Assembly: GCA_019925795.1 (NCBI GenBank)
Contig: CM034307.1
Span: 13,103,197-13,167,196, forward strand
Source of the DNA: Dendrobium chrysotoxum
Taxonomy: Eukaryota; Streptophyta; Magnoliopsida; Asparagales; Orchidaceae
Length of the DNA: 64,000 bases
Direction: 5' to 3'
Shown: positions 10,900-22,829 of the stretch, piece after piece
Numbering within the stretch: position 1 is the first letter of the stretch
Layout of the letters: every line of letters starts with the position of its first letter
Position numbers and translations under genes: made by a program
The notes under the pieces: model-generated
What the model was told of the DNA's origin: nothing
What the model saw: the letters and a program-made list of their open reading frames with translations, nothing else
Database searches by the model: none

Positions 10900-12212
10900 C
10901 CCCTGGAAAAGTTGCAGCAAATCTTAATATAAGGAAGGAAAACCCTGTCAAGAATATTGATAATAAAAGGCTAACCCAACAAAATGCCACAACTACACTG
11001 ATCAATAATATGATAGTAACAGAACTAATACATCAGGCCAACCTCATAACAAATGAGAAGGGAGATTTCACAGCTAATAGGAATATGTGAGTACAATTGC
11101 TGAAATTTCCAAGAACAACAAACTATGAAATGCCCATCAAACCCAAAAGAAATAACAGAGAAGCCCCAAAATCGTCTCTTAAAGAACACCAAATAATTGA
11201 AATCCCATGAGCTATACTGAAATGCATTAAGAAAAGTAGGAGAAATCCAATTACTCAAATTTAAATGGCTCAGATGGGTAGTCCAAAAAATCATGATTGT
11301 AATTATAGACCTGCTGCTCTAATCTAAACCCCCACCAAACCAAATAGGCAAACCAGTGAAATGAGCAAGAAACAAATCCCATAAGAATGGTAAAACCTAG
11401 TAAGGATGACAGAGAAGAAGAATTTTTCATGACATAACGAGCCTCAACAACTAAGAAAACATGAATATGATAATAATAATTCCAAAAATAATTAATGAAT
11501 AAGTCCAGAAGTTCCACAGGGATCTTGAGATACTAAATAACAAACCAACAAATATTATAACCCTCTTGAACCATACCTCTCAACCCTTTAAGATAACCAC
11601 TCAGCCCTCTATGGGTTAGAGGAGGATAAGATGAATAACATAGGTTAAAAAAGTCATATTCCAGGAGGATACAATCATTGCCAGCCCAAATGATGCTCCA
11701 AATAGCCCTAAGCCCAAGCAACAAAAATAGGACCATATAAAGCAACAGCCCATCAATATAATTAATTGCAAAGGACTGAATAAGGCTAGCCAGCAAAATA
11801 TAAAGGCTAATGAATACAAAAAGGACAAAAAGCCAAGGACACATTAAAATCCACAAGCAACTAGAAAAAATAGAATCCCAATAAAAAGAAAATATTAATT
11901 AATCCTTATACAAAGTATACCTACCCTGTTCAAATACGTCAGATCCCTAAGTTTGGTAGGTAAAGATAACCCCGCAAATTTAGAAAAACCAAAAAGATTA
12001 CATCACAACTTAGCCAAAAAAAATTGGTAGCCGAATTGCCTTAAGATATAGGGAATGGAAAAGTTTATGAGAGAAAGCCGATGCTTAATTTCTCTAAGGA
12101 GATAAAAGTTAGATGAGTCAGTTAAATCACCCTTAGCATAATGCAGAAGAAGGATAACATCAACTTCAATCAAAACCTTCATAATCCTAAGAGGAATATA
12201 AAGCTATAAGCC
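10900..12212 (-). other. Proximal 3' UTR of the minus-strand LINE
   Basis: No protein-like reading frame. Open stretches on the complement (11025-11856) are rich in Leu, Phe and Ile and show no motif, as expected of a T-rich UTR. It follows directly on the RNase H end at about 12213 and is cut at 10894 by the gypsy insertion. Confidence 0.55.
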
Positions 12213-15200
12213 CTAATGAAGAGTCTGAAATTTATCTATAATCGCAGAGGAAGCATCCAATGTACCAGCATAAGCAATAAAAACATAACCATCAGAATCA
12301 CGTATAAGACCCCCACAACCAGCATTAAACTTGTTAAAGGACCCATACGGGTAAAGTTTAAAATAGTCTTGCACAGGTTTAAGCCATCTCATAATTCTCT
12401 CTTTCACAATAAGAGGAGAGGAGAAAAGATTAATACTAAATTCCATAATAGTATGATGGAATTTGTTGAAAGAATCCACCTTGATCAAATTAGTTAAAAA
12501 GAATTGCCTCACTTTTTCTTTGACTTTAACAATAATATTCAAGGCATTCATATTAATATCTTCATGTTTAGACTTATTCCTACTTCTCCAAATAAACCAA
12601 TATATAATGATAGGTAAAATATTACGAATATAACCCCTAGTAGGAACCAACCAGGCTTACATAATAATAGTGATACACCTGTAATTAATACAAAATTGAG
12701 GATTAAACACATTGTCAAAGTATAACCAAACTCTAAGAGCAATAGGACCACTAACAAAAACATTGTTCAAAATTTTAAAGTGAGAACAATATTGACATTT
12801 AGAAATAATATTAAAACTTTTTTGGATTAATATAGAGTCAACAGGGATATAGTTATGAAGAATTCTAAACACTAAAATAGAATAAGTAACAGGAATAGCC
12901 TTAAGCCAAATAGAAGAAAGATTCTGAATGGATCTGCCTTATAGAATGCCAAACCTCTTTAAGAACAAATTTATAATCGTATTAATTGGTAAATAACATG
13001 TAATCCTCCTTATACAATGGAAGAGGGATTTTAAGAATGAGGTTAATAATAAAATAAGGGATCATGTCATTAAATGAGTCCACATTCCAAACCCCATGCT
13101 CAATAAATTGAGAGACTTTGTAAGCACTAGTAGATTGAGTGTTTAACAAATTATCAGTAGAGAAATTATGCAGCCATTTATCCTGCCAAAAGAAACTATC
13201 ACCTATCCCAATCCCCCATTGGATAAATTGCTCAGCATCCCACTTAATGCCATAAAGTCTTTTCTAGTTAAAAGAATCCCCAAACTTGAAATGGCAATTA
13301 AGAGGATGCCTCCCAGCACAATATTTAGCAATTATAAGAGAAGCCCAGAGGCTCTTCTTAGATCTTAAGGCATACCAAAGTTTGTAGGAAAAAGCATGAG
13401 CTATCTCACCCAAAGTTTTAAACCTAATTTCCCTTCCTTAAAAACCCAAAGCTTTTAGACTAAGAAGCCCACAAGATAGTATACCTTCCCACCTTGGCCC
13501 CCACAGAAATTTATTGAAAATTCTTTCTAATCTACTATAGAATGTTAAAGTAGGGCACAAAGTATGAAACAAATAGATAGGGATAGAATAAAGAACGCTC
13601 TTAATTAAAACTAATCTACCACCAAAAGAAAGAAAGTTAAAAGTCCATGTTGAAAGTTTCTTGTGAACATTAAAAAAAATTTCCCCAAATAAGTGGGACC
13701 ACTTCTTAACCCTAAAATGGAAGACCCTAAATACTTTAAAGGAAGATTCTTATGCAAAAAACTAAAGTTATTCTGAAAAAAATTATTTATATGGTTGGAA
13801 ATAGATTTAGTAGTAATAAAATAGCTTTTGGGAGGGTTAAAAGTTAAGCCGCTAGCTTTTTGAAATTGATCAAGGAATTTGAACAAAATATGAAGCATTT
13901 TGATAGAACCATTCGTAAAGATAATAAAATCATCAGCAAAACTCAAATGAGTAATAGGAAAGCCACCATTGTCCTAAATTGCAAAGAAAGGTACTTGCAA
14001 AAAAGATCATTAAGACCCCTAGAGAGATATTCTATAGCCATAATAAACAAAGCATGAGATAAAGGATCCCCCTGCCTAAGCCCATGAGAAGAATTAAAAT
14101 AGCCATTACACTTGCCATTAATAATAATCGAAAAGAAATAATTTTCACTGCTATTCTTATTGAGCCTAATAAAATTCATGTTAAAACCAAACACTTTAAG
14201 CATAGTATAGATAAAATCCTAATTGAGATTATCTTAAGCCTTAGTGATATCAAATTTAAATATAATGTTACCCCTAGCTATTTTAGCTTCAAGATCATGA
14301 ACAAACTCCTGAGCCAATAAGACATTATCAAAAATAGAGGGACCTTTGACAAATTCAATTTACTTAGGAAGCAAAGCTAATCTACCCATCAACAACATAT
14401 CATTGAGCTTGTTCAAAAAAAGAATATTGGCTAATGTTATGCTCCTAAGAAATAATATTATGAATAAAAGAGAAATCAATATTCAACTTAGGACAAAAGT
14501 CTTTATTGAACACATTTTTAAAATAGTCAATGCTTGACTCATAAATCAATTTAGGAAGATCAATGGAAATCCCATTATGATTAATAATTTTGTGAATATG
14601 ATTGGCAATTTTTTTATGATTAGCTATATTCTAAAAAAATTTGGCATTCCTATCCCCCCATACCTAGAATTTTGATGAGGCCTTTTGTCTTCAAAAAGCC
14701 TCTTCTTGTTCTTGGAGTTTAAACAAATTATCTTTAGCATCATTCGAAAGGCATGATTATCCACAGAAGAATCATTCACATACTTCTTATCCTCCATGGC
14801 CACCATGTTTTCAGGTTGTAAAATATTAGAAAAAATGTTCTTGAAAAAATATTTATTACACTAATTCAATTTTTGCTTAAGCCTCTTGAGCTTAAACCAC
14901 AATCTACACATGCCACCAATATGATCACAAGGGAGTAAGGGGGCATGCTAATTACTATCAATAGTGTTAAAAAAGGAATCATAAAAAAGCCACATGTTTT
15001 GAAATCTAAAAGGAGGGTGCGAGTTGAGTAAGTGAAAAGAAATATTCAAGAGAAGAGGAGATTGATCCGATAAAGTTCTAAACAAATGCTCAGTAGGAAA
15101 TTGAGAAATCCATAAATCATTAAATAAAATATGATCTATATTTGCCACATGGTAGCCACATTCTAGGTAAATACTTTCCCAGTAAAACAAATGTCATGCA

Positions 15201-15695
15201 AATTACAATTTAAAATAATGTCACTAAAGTCTTCTATAGCATAGAAATAGAGAGGTTTCCCTCTAATTCTTTTAGAAGCATTTGATATGGTATTGAAATT
15301 GCCACCAACCATCAAGGAGCATTTAAACTAGAGGAAAAATAATACATCTGCCTCCAAAGAATCTTTCTTACAAATCTAGAGAAAGAAGCATAAATAAAGG
15401 AAGCATAACATGACATTTGGAAAAAGTTAATATTAGTTTGAACAATTTGAGGATAATCATTAATAATATCTAAATTCACCAGATTCTTCCAGAAGATCCA
15501 AATTTTATTAGAACAATTACCAAAGGCTAAATCAAAACCTAATTTAGAGCGAGTAGAATCTAACTTAGAAGAAGAAATTAAAAGCTCAATTAAAATCAAA
15601 ACATTAATATTGTGAATCCTAGACAAGTTTCTCACCCTACCCCTAGAAAGAGGAGCACCCACACCTCTAATGTTCCAAATAAGAGCTTTAACCAT
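12213..15695 (-). pseudogene. LINE ORF2: endonuclease, reverse transcriptase, RNase H
   Basis: The start is the ATG at complement 15693-15695 giving MVKALIWNIRGVG, where the WNIRG block is the endonuclease start. The endonuclease continues to about 14950 (HILFNDLWISQFP, PPFRFQNMW). Reverse transcriptase spans about 14650-13420 with HGLRQGDPLSHALFIMAIEY and the catalytic SFADDFIIF. The zinc-knuckle segment (RILHNYIPVDSILIQKS, CQYC) lies at 12872-12657. A plant-LINE RNase H remnant (GCGGLIRDSDGYVF) lies at about 12350-12240. Many frameshifts and stops separate the blocks. The protein would have nicked target DNA and reverse-transcribed the LINE RNA in place. Its first ATG overlaps the end of ORF1. 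Confidence 0.85.
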
Positions 15696-16145
15696 TAGAA
15701 GAAGATGTGACATTTGAAGCATGAGTTATTCTAGGGGTTTGACCAACCAAACTCTTATTGATCTTATTTTTCTTCTTGCAAACTGAAGTAAATCTCCCCT
15801 CATTATTATTGGATGTTCTTTTGAAGATGGTGATGACAGAGAAACATTATCAATACCTTCGTAATTATCCATAAGAGAGTCCTAAGCATGAGTCACAATC
15901 TCACCCTTTTCCACAATCCCATCATTCTTGGGTTGTTCGCCAATAGTATAATTTAAAGCACACTTATCTTGAGATAAATCACTAATAACATCACCTTTGT
16001 GAATGACATTTCCCCTAGTCTCTAAATTAACAATTTAATTAGATTGCAAGCTATCAGGAAAAGGGGAGACATCAATCAGCTTGTTACTACTCTTTTCACC
16101 TGATATTGGTAAAGAAATTCCTTCCATAGTTTGAGCATTATCCTT
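15688..16145 (-). pseudogene. LINE ORF1, C-terminal remnant
   Basis: About 150 codons on the complement, with at least two stops, lead into a basic Lys/Asn/Ser-rich tail that ends with the TAA at 15688-15690. The tail fits the nucleic-acid-binding end of plant LINE ORF1 proteins. No DUF4283-like core or zinc knuckle remains, so the 5' part of the element is missing. The stop codon overlaps the ORF2 start as ATGGTTAA (15688-15695). Confidence 0.5.
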
Positions 16146-16150
16146 AGGTA

Positions 16151-16274
16151 TGCATGTCATATATGTTATGCTATGATGCTAATGATTTAAGCCTCCATAT
16201 AAGATGTGATATATGGTGTATTTGAGTGCAAGTACGTGTTATGTGACCTAACATGCCACAAGAATAACACCTAA
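16151..16274. other. Junction segment between LINE and repeat R1a
   Basis: AT-rich spacer rich in ATATG and ATGC words. I see no gene, and no target duplication that would fix the LINE 5' border. Confidence 0.4.
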
Positions 16275-17500
16275 CTATGGGTCTCTGAAAGGATGCTGCG
16301 AGCGAGAGTCAGAATACAAAAGATACAATTGCACTATCTCATAGGAGAAAGTGGTCATAAGCCTTTATACTCTACGTAAAAAAGCATAATGGGAGAGAAG
16401 ATAGAGTTATACATATGATTATTCATGGAGAATAACAGCTTTCACCTGCACACCTCGATGAGTAATAACATGCATAACTCAATAGTCATGAGATTTCTCC
16501 CATTCGGTACATCAGCCTGAATGGGCTTCATTTGATGTAGGTGTCGGTTCACCATAAATGTAAGCCCCTGAAGTTAATTATATATTAGGCCTCAACCCAA
16601 GAATACTCTCGATTAAGGATGTTAGATTATTCTCTTCTTGGTTTGGTGCATATAGGGGGTTCCTAGGCTCTATTTTGAAAATGATAAACTCTTCTCTTTA
16701 TCTTTAGAGATAATTGGATTTTTTAATTATATGTAGATTTGATTAAAATTTTAAGTCTAAAAGATTAAAGATTTATTAAACATCTAAGAAAGAATTATAT
16801 ACCTAGGATCCATTTAGGATTTAAGAAAGAAATACTAAGGGGTGTACAATCTAAGCTTATTCTTGCCTGAAGTGAGCATCCAAGTAATATCCTAAACCCA
16901 ATCAATCGCCCTATGCATGTATGATGAGAAGGCTCTATCCTAAAGTATCAAGGATCTTAATTCAAAGATTTAAATCAGGAATAAAGAAAATGTAAATGAA
17001 TATTTTTAACATCATGTATGTATGAAGTGAATGCATAAAATAAAATATTTTATTCATTTACTTGGAAATAAATATAACCCAAGGTCTACAAGAAAGTATG
17101 GCCATCATGATCCACCATAATAAACTTGATTCACCTATAAGACATGTAGATTTAAATGCATTTGCTTATCATCTTCGAACACCAGGTTTTCTTATTGAAT
17201 TCCAAAAGGGAATACCCTCTAAAATAAAGGGAATTGTCTTTTGGAATCATATATGAGTATATAAGTAAATATCTTTAAATCTTTATAGCTCTGACACTTT
17301 ACATTTGTATTTGACTCTTTGAACATACATTAGCATCTAGGTACATTCAACTTTGAGTCTTCTTTTAAAAGTATCCTAGGTACATTCTACTTAGCTCTTC
17401 TTTTTATATTAAATAAAATAATATGAAGATGCATATGCAATGTATGTATGATATAACATCTAGAGTACATAAAATAAATAAACAAATATACCAAGGATAA

Positions 17501-17505
17501 CCTCC
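17501..17505. repeat. Left target duplication of the solo LTR
   Basis: CCTCC, matching CCTCT at 19122-19126 with one difference. Confidence 0.6.
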
Positions 17506-17565
17506 TGAAATTTCATGAGGGTTATTAAACCCTAAAGAACTAATCCTAAGGCTAACCAAAGGGAA

Positions 17566-17589
17566 GGGGGGGGGGGGGGGGGGGGGGGG
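17566..17589 (+). repeat. Run of 24 G in the solo LTR
   Basis: A pure G run at the conserved LTR position after CTAACCAA. The same position holds 12 G at 33379-33390, and only short runs in the LTR at 49491 and the LTR at 27543. The exact length may be affected by sequencing. Confidence 0.8.
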
Positions 17590-18114
17590 TGTGAATTGAT
17601 TATTTTTAAAAATTCTTTAATAAACTAAAAAAATAAAAACCCCTTGATGCGGAAGCAGATTAGTTTCATAATAAAAGTTTTTTTAGAGATTTCAAACTTA
17701 AAACAATTCACAGAAAAATATGAAAATTAAATACAGAAAAGTAAATTGATAGAACACACCAGATTTATAATATTTCAATCAACTTGGCATACGTCCACTC
17801 CCTAGAAACCTCCTTTCCAGGTATTACACTAAAAGTAGTGTCTCTCCTTTTGCCCCCACAGTAAGGCGGAGAAGCCCTTACAAAATCTTTCCACCGACCA
17901 GGTGAGCCAGAGTACATTGAATCCTTTTACTCCCTCCTGGAGTAGGCAGCGAACCTAGAAATCCTTTTACTCCCTCCTAGAGTATGCTGATGAAGGTCTC
18001 TCCCAGAGTCACCAAGGAACTAGATAAGTAGCTTGAAGAAGATGGTGGAGACCTTGCTTGGAGCAACCTTTGTGAATCCCTCACAACTCCTCCTCGTAAG
18101 GATTTATCTCTCTC

Positions 18115-18115
18115 C

Positions 18116-18155
<40 letters not shown>
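18115..18155 (+). repeat. (TC)n microsatellite
   Basis: About 16 uninterrupted TC units in the R/U5 part of the solo LTR. It is absent from the corresponding part of the other LTRs. Confidence 0.9.
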
Positions 18156-18158
<3 letters not shown>

Positions 18159-18268
18159 AAGCTCTATCTCAAATTAACTAACAGTAAAAGATTATCTCAA
18201 GGGACAATATAATTGCTTAAATAGTGGGCTTCAAAAAATTCTAAATTTTAAGAAATTCGTCTTCTATT

Positions 18269-18304
18269 CATACAGTATGATACATATATGTATCGTACTG
18301 TATG
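18269..18304. other. 36-bp near-perfect palindrome in the LTR U3
   Basis: Two 18-base arms meet without a spacer, with CATACAGTATGATACATA on the left. The right arm is its complement except for one position (GTACG against GTATG). It is built from the same GTAC-type motif that fills the rest of the U3. Confidence 0.7.
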
Positions 18305-19121
18305 ATCAGTGTAATTTAGAACTGTCCAGCAAGTTCGTGTAGATGAACTGCTCAATATTTAAACATGTCATATAGTATGATAAAAATATTTTATGGTACA
18401 AACTAATAAAATTCCTTCTATTCATTTGGGAAGATCCTTGGGATAACCAACTTAGTACACTGTCAATCATCCAACACTGTGGACATCATTTAGTACGATC
18501 AGTACAAAAATTATGGATTTAATTTGGTATGATCTCTGGGATGAACAATTTTAGACAAGGGTAATAGTATAGTACGAATTATATCATATAGTACAATCAA
18601 TCACAATAATTATCCATGATTTGATTGTCTGATTTCGGAGTATTATTTAAGAAATATTTTAATCATGGTATACAGTATGAACCAAATTGTATGGTACAAT
18701 CAACATATTTAGAATCTTTCTTAACCTCTGGCAGCTAGGGTTTTGACAGAGCATAACAGATCATATAGTATGAATTAAAATCATATAGTATGAATCCAAA
18801 ATTGTGTACAGTATGAATTACTTAAAAGAATAACACTCCCAAAATATTTTTCTCTCTCCCCCTCTATTTATGCAAGTTACTCAGCAATGATATCCACCCG
18901 ATTACATGCTATGATTCAAGAAAAAGACAAAATATAAAATAAATTAAAAATATAGAGTGTACTTGAGCTGATCAAAATTACAAGTGAATGGTGGACTAAA
19001 TTTCTGAAATGTTAGTACACACAACACAAAATAAAATATCAAAGAAATAAGAGAAACCAGTAACAGTCACAATAATATTTGCTATCATCAAAATCACAAT
19101 GCTTGAATCAGGTTTGTAACA

Positions 19122-19126
19122 CCTCT
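19122..19126. repeat. Right target duplication of the solo LTR
   Basis: CCTCT, one base different from CCTCC at 17501-17505. Confidence 0.6.
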
Positions 19127-20720
19127 AGGAAAAGGTACCAACATCACACCAAAACATACTACGACTTAGCCTAAAAAAAATAGTTAACAGCCCTAGCAAA
19201 GCAATTCTAGTTTGTGAAAATTTTATGTGTTTTCATATGCCCTAGGAGATTTATTGTTTAAATTACTCAGATTTGGAGTTATTTGTTAGTTTTGGGCCAA
19301 GTGAGGTATTAATTTGATTTTAAATATTGAAATATAAAAATATTATTAATGCATTTGAAAATTATTAATGATTTATTAAGTGTCACAATAAATAAGCCTT
19401 TTAAATCCAATACATATATGCTTTCTAAAAAGAATCAAGTATAACATATAAAGGCCTTGAAGTATTATTTTATTACTAATTTGAATGAGTATTTTTTTTA
19501 AATTAAACAGTAATTATCTTTGTTAAACAAGGCCTATGAGGTTTATTTCACCCTCATTGGGCATAACTTATTAGCTTCGTAAACCCGGGTTACCTAGTAA
19601 TTACCTTGGGTAAATTCATCACCGATTTATTCATAGCTTTATAATCCAATATAACTGTGCCTTCTTAAAGGAGGTGAACACAATACATGAAACCCTTTTG
19701 TTTATTTAAAATTTATTAAATACCCCCCCCCTCTGCGAATCCACTGCATATGTATCTTCCAAATAGAGTTAAATAAAATGCATAAGGGTCTTTTGTTATA
19801 AAAAAATTTATTAAAGACCCATAAATCCAATGCTATTATGCTCTCCAAAGGAATCAAACATAAAGAATAAAAGTCCATTTAATTAATTCATTCATATACT
19901 TTAATCCAATTTAATTGTATTAATTATGATATTTTATCTTGTTTAAGATGATAAAAATTAGATTTAATTAATGTTATTTAATCATTTAAGTTTAATTGTT
20001 TAATTTTATTTTAAAATTATATTAATCTTTTATTTTGCATATTTAATTTAATTCATTTAGAGTATATTATTAATTTATTTGATTTAAATCCATTAATAAT
20101 TTTTATTTATTAGAGTATGATAAAATGAATTTGTTCATGATTAATTATCTTATATCATTTATATATGAACATATTTATTTTGTTAGGTCAATTATGATTC
20201 TATGAAAATCAAAAGGATAAATTATAAGTGTGGATAATAAATCAATACTTCACATACCTAGATTTGTCACTAACGAATAAAATCCTACTTGCTAGCTGGT
20301 TAGGGGATTTGAAAAATTAATGTAGGGTTTCTATAAGGACCTAAAGATTGAGGGATCCTAGTTACATACAGGGCTCAGAGGACCTAGGGGGCTCTAAGTC
20401 TTAGAATTTACCTCACCAGAGCTAGTCAACAGTGCAACTGGTCATAGCACCTCCATTTAAAAGAAATGGAGGCAACTGAATGCTCCATTTTGTTGTCCAA
20501 GTAACTCCACAGGTACCTCACAGATAACATGAAGAGAAAAGTAAGTGTTAGAATTTCATGTATTTTAATCTTTAAATTGATATACAAATTAAACTTAGAA
20601 TGCCATTTGAAAGTGATTGCATGTATACACGTATTAGGAGGGATTAAATGACATGGCTTCAATCATACATCATTTTCAAAACCACAAAACCATCAAGTGA
20701 AATTGTATTTAAAGATATTT

Positions 20721-22439
20721 TTAATCACATGAATTATGGTATACCTAATTACATGCTAATTAGAGAAGTCTAATATTAAGATATAACCTTTATATTTTAG
20801 TGCAAATGCTTTATACATGTTACCCATGAGTAAATGAAAATGACATGCAAAATGGTGTCTTATATTCTTAGGTGACGAATAATTGGTACTAACATGATTT
20901 GTTAAACATAAAATGGTTACTTGTAGGGTGGTCACATGCAACGTTCTTTGTCTTGATTATCATATAAACTCACTCATATGAATTTTGAATTTTTACTCAC
21001 AAGTCTCTATCCCGAACATGAATAGGTGAGGTGAAAAAAACCAATTGATATTTATATAGCTTTTGTAAAAGTGAAAAGAGAAAGGACTCTACCCAAATCG
21101 ATTTATAGATTCTTCTCAAAAAGATTTTATTGAAATTTATTTAGGAGATCGAAAGTAACATTTCTAAATTGAAACACATTAACATAACTTATTAAATATT
21201 TTTTTTATATTTCGACATTAGACATTAGGTGCTACAATAATTTATGGAAAGGACCTTTAGTAGAAAGGCTAAAAGAATGCACACAATTTATATAGCTGAT
21301 CCATATTGGTTTTTAGAATTGTGTCAGAACTAATTTAATAAAGAAAAATAAACAACTATCAAATGAGCAAGAAGAGACAACTATTTAAAAAAAACTTTGG
21401 CAAACACAATATAATTATCAATCTAATTAATCAATATACATAATCCTTACTTCTCGTTTTGATCATCATATTCATGTAAGAATTAGAATGTACGCAATAG
21501 CCTTTTTCTTATTATTGTGCTCTAATTAAATTTTTTTTATTACAAACAGTTGCAATAAACTTTGACGATAATGAAATAAAAAAATGGCTAAACAGTAGAG
21601 TGGCGAGGATAAAATAATGAATAACTATATAGCCCATAGTTGATATACATCACATAACTAATTTGAAATTAATACAAAGAAATAAAATCAATTTCCAGGA
21701 ATGAATTATAGATGAAATGAAATCAAGGCAAAAGATAATGATTACATACATTTGTGATTTTATTAAGGGAAGCAAATACAAATTTTCTCTATCAAAAATA
21801 GATTGGAAAACAATTAGAATTCGGTAAACATCGCAACAAATGGATGACAAAAATAAATGATGTTAAACGAAGAATGAGGTATATACGACCATAGTGGAGA
21901 GGAAGAAAAAAACCATAGTGGAGAGGATTTGATATCCCTTCAGATTTCCTTTCTTTAAATATAAAAAGAAAATGAATAGAGGCAATTATGATTTTAGACT
22001 ATTATTTTTGTTTGTAGAAATCCTGTTAGTTTTTTTTTTACTCTCAATCATCAAAGAATTTTATCCAATAGCAATCATCGCTTGAAGTGATAATGACAAA
22101 TGAAGAAACAAAGATGCACAAGAAATCTATACATAAGCAGGAATAGTAGCTCACTATTTACATAGAGGAATACAAGCAGCTTTCTCACTTCAATTAAATA
22201 AATCACAACTGAAAAAGTTTCTACATGACTAGTTCAATTAATTAATTAATTAATTAATTAAAAAGATAGATAAAAAAAAATGATATGACAATTAAGATTT
22301 GGATCCAAGTTTTGAACTCTATATAGAGATAGGAGGCATTGTAGATATTTACATAAATCCATGCAGAATTTTCTTATTAAATAATAAGCAAATGATCTAA
22401 TGAACAAATAGGTAAGAGCTCCAACTGGATGAGTTCTCA
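20721..22439. other. AT-rich gene-free stretch
   Basis: Very AT-rich with stops in all frames, and no coding, LTR or inverted-repeat signal that I can see. It includes a TTAA-type microsatellite at about 22234-22262. Short resemblances to the tail of R1c (the TACATGCTAATT type near 20750 and 63605) suggest that the R1 family may extend some way into it. Confidence 0.4.
22234..22262. repeat. (TTAA)n microsatellite
   Basis: About seven uninterrupted TTAA/AATT units ending at the A-run at 22260. Confidence 0.85.
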
Positions 22440-22810
22440 AGTAAGCTTTGAAGCTTTCATCCTCATTTTATTGACTTTGACCCAAAACACCTTCTAGAAG
22501 ATGTAGACGGCCCATTTAGCTTGAGGAAAAGAGCTCCATTGAAGTTACTTCTTGAGCTAAACGAATCTTATATTCAGTGACCAACAATTTCTCTTTCACT
22601 TCTAGTTTTTATCCTCAAGTAATGCTTGTGGATATGTAGTTCTTTTCGCTGGGTATCGATGAGACAGGTAGTAGTTGGTCGACATCAAGGAGATGGGTGG
22701 CTAGGAGGTCAGCGTCGGGATGGCTCATGATAGTAGCAAGTATCAATAAGAGCTCCTTGCATAAAGATCATTTTCTCTTGGTAAGGCTTATGGCTGGACG
22801 ATGGAGACTA
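22440..22810. other. Unassigned segment, richer in GC, left of copia B
   Basis: This stretch has a base composition less AT-biased than its surroundings. On the complement it contains a short open piece beginning MSHPDADLLATHLLDVDQ near 22727. Nothing is recognised in it. It could be the decayed 3' internal part of copia B (the position of a third ORF) or an unrelated low-copy fragment. No LTR follows it on the left, so copia B is truncated around here. Confidence 0.3.
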
Positions 22811-22829
22811 TTTTTTTTGAACAGTGCCT

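Larger units (their letters stand above)
831..16150 (-). mobile_element. LINE (L1-type non-LTR retrotransposon), interrupted by two later insertions
   Basis: On the complement the order is the end of ORF1 (16145-15688), ORF2 with endonuclease, reverse transcriptase, zinc-knuckle and RNase H regions (15695-12213), then a long 3' UTR ending in a run of nine A (831-839 on the plus strand). The 3' UTR is split by the gypsy element with its duplicated 5-mer and by the CACTA-type element. Subtracting 8530 and about 779 bases from 15320 leaves about 6.0 kb, the usual length of a plant LINE, which supports treating the parts as one element. No matching target duplication was found. The 5' end near 16150 looks truncated because most of ORF1 is absent. 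All ORFs are broken, so the element is dead. Confidence 0.7.
17506..19121 (-). repeat. Solo LTR of a Sirevirus-like copia element (1616 bp)
   Basis: Begins TGAAATTTCATG and ends TTGTAACA on the plus strand. It shares the layout of the LTRs at 27543, 33324 and 49491: the GGCTAACCAA...GTGAATTG opening, the CCACTCCCTAGAAACCTC segment (17799), the GCCCCCACAGTAAGGCGGAGAAGCC box (a single stretch near 17850), repeated CTCCCTCCTGGAGTA units, and then a long region of GTAC-centred motifs. Flanking 5-mers match (CCTCC and CCTCT). The paralogous R1 copy near 61510-61540 continues without this insertion. No internal sequence lies next to it, so an ectopic LTR-LTR recombination probably removed the rest. 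Confidence 0.8.
16275..20720. repeat. Unclassified repeat R1, copy a (interrupted by a solo LTR)
   Basis: Starts with GGGTCTCTGAAAGGAT and aligns by eye along its length with 60285-63080. Landmarks are CATAAGCCTTTA (16358 and 60367), the TTTATTTCACCCTC block (19540 and 61919) and the GAGGACCTAGGGG block (20378 and 62859). A third partial copy starts at about 55175. There is no ORF. Three copies of the same composite sequence point to a dispersed element or a very long LTR. If read on the complement as an LTR, it would end near GGGTCTCTG and its internal region would lie to the left. The family is not one I can name. Confidence 0.6.

Noticed and set aside
11025..11856. Series of hydrophobic complement frames that look like membrane proteins
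   Set aside because: They arise from T-rich LINE 3' UTR, overlap each other in different frames and show no conserved motif.
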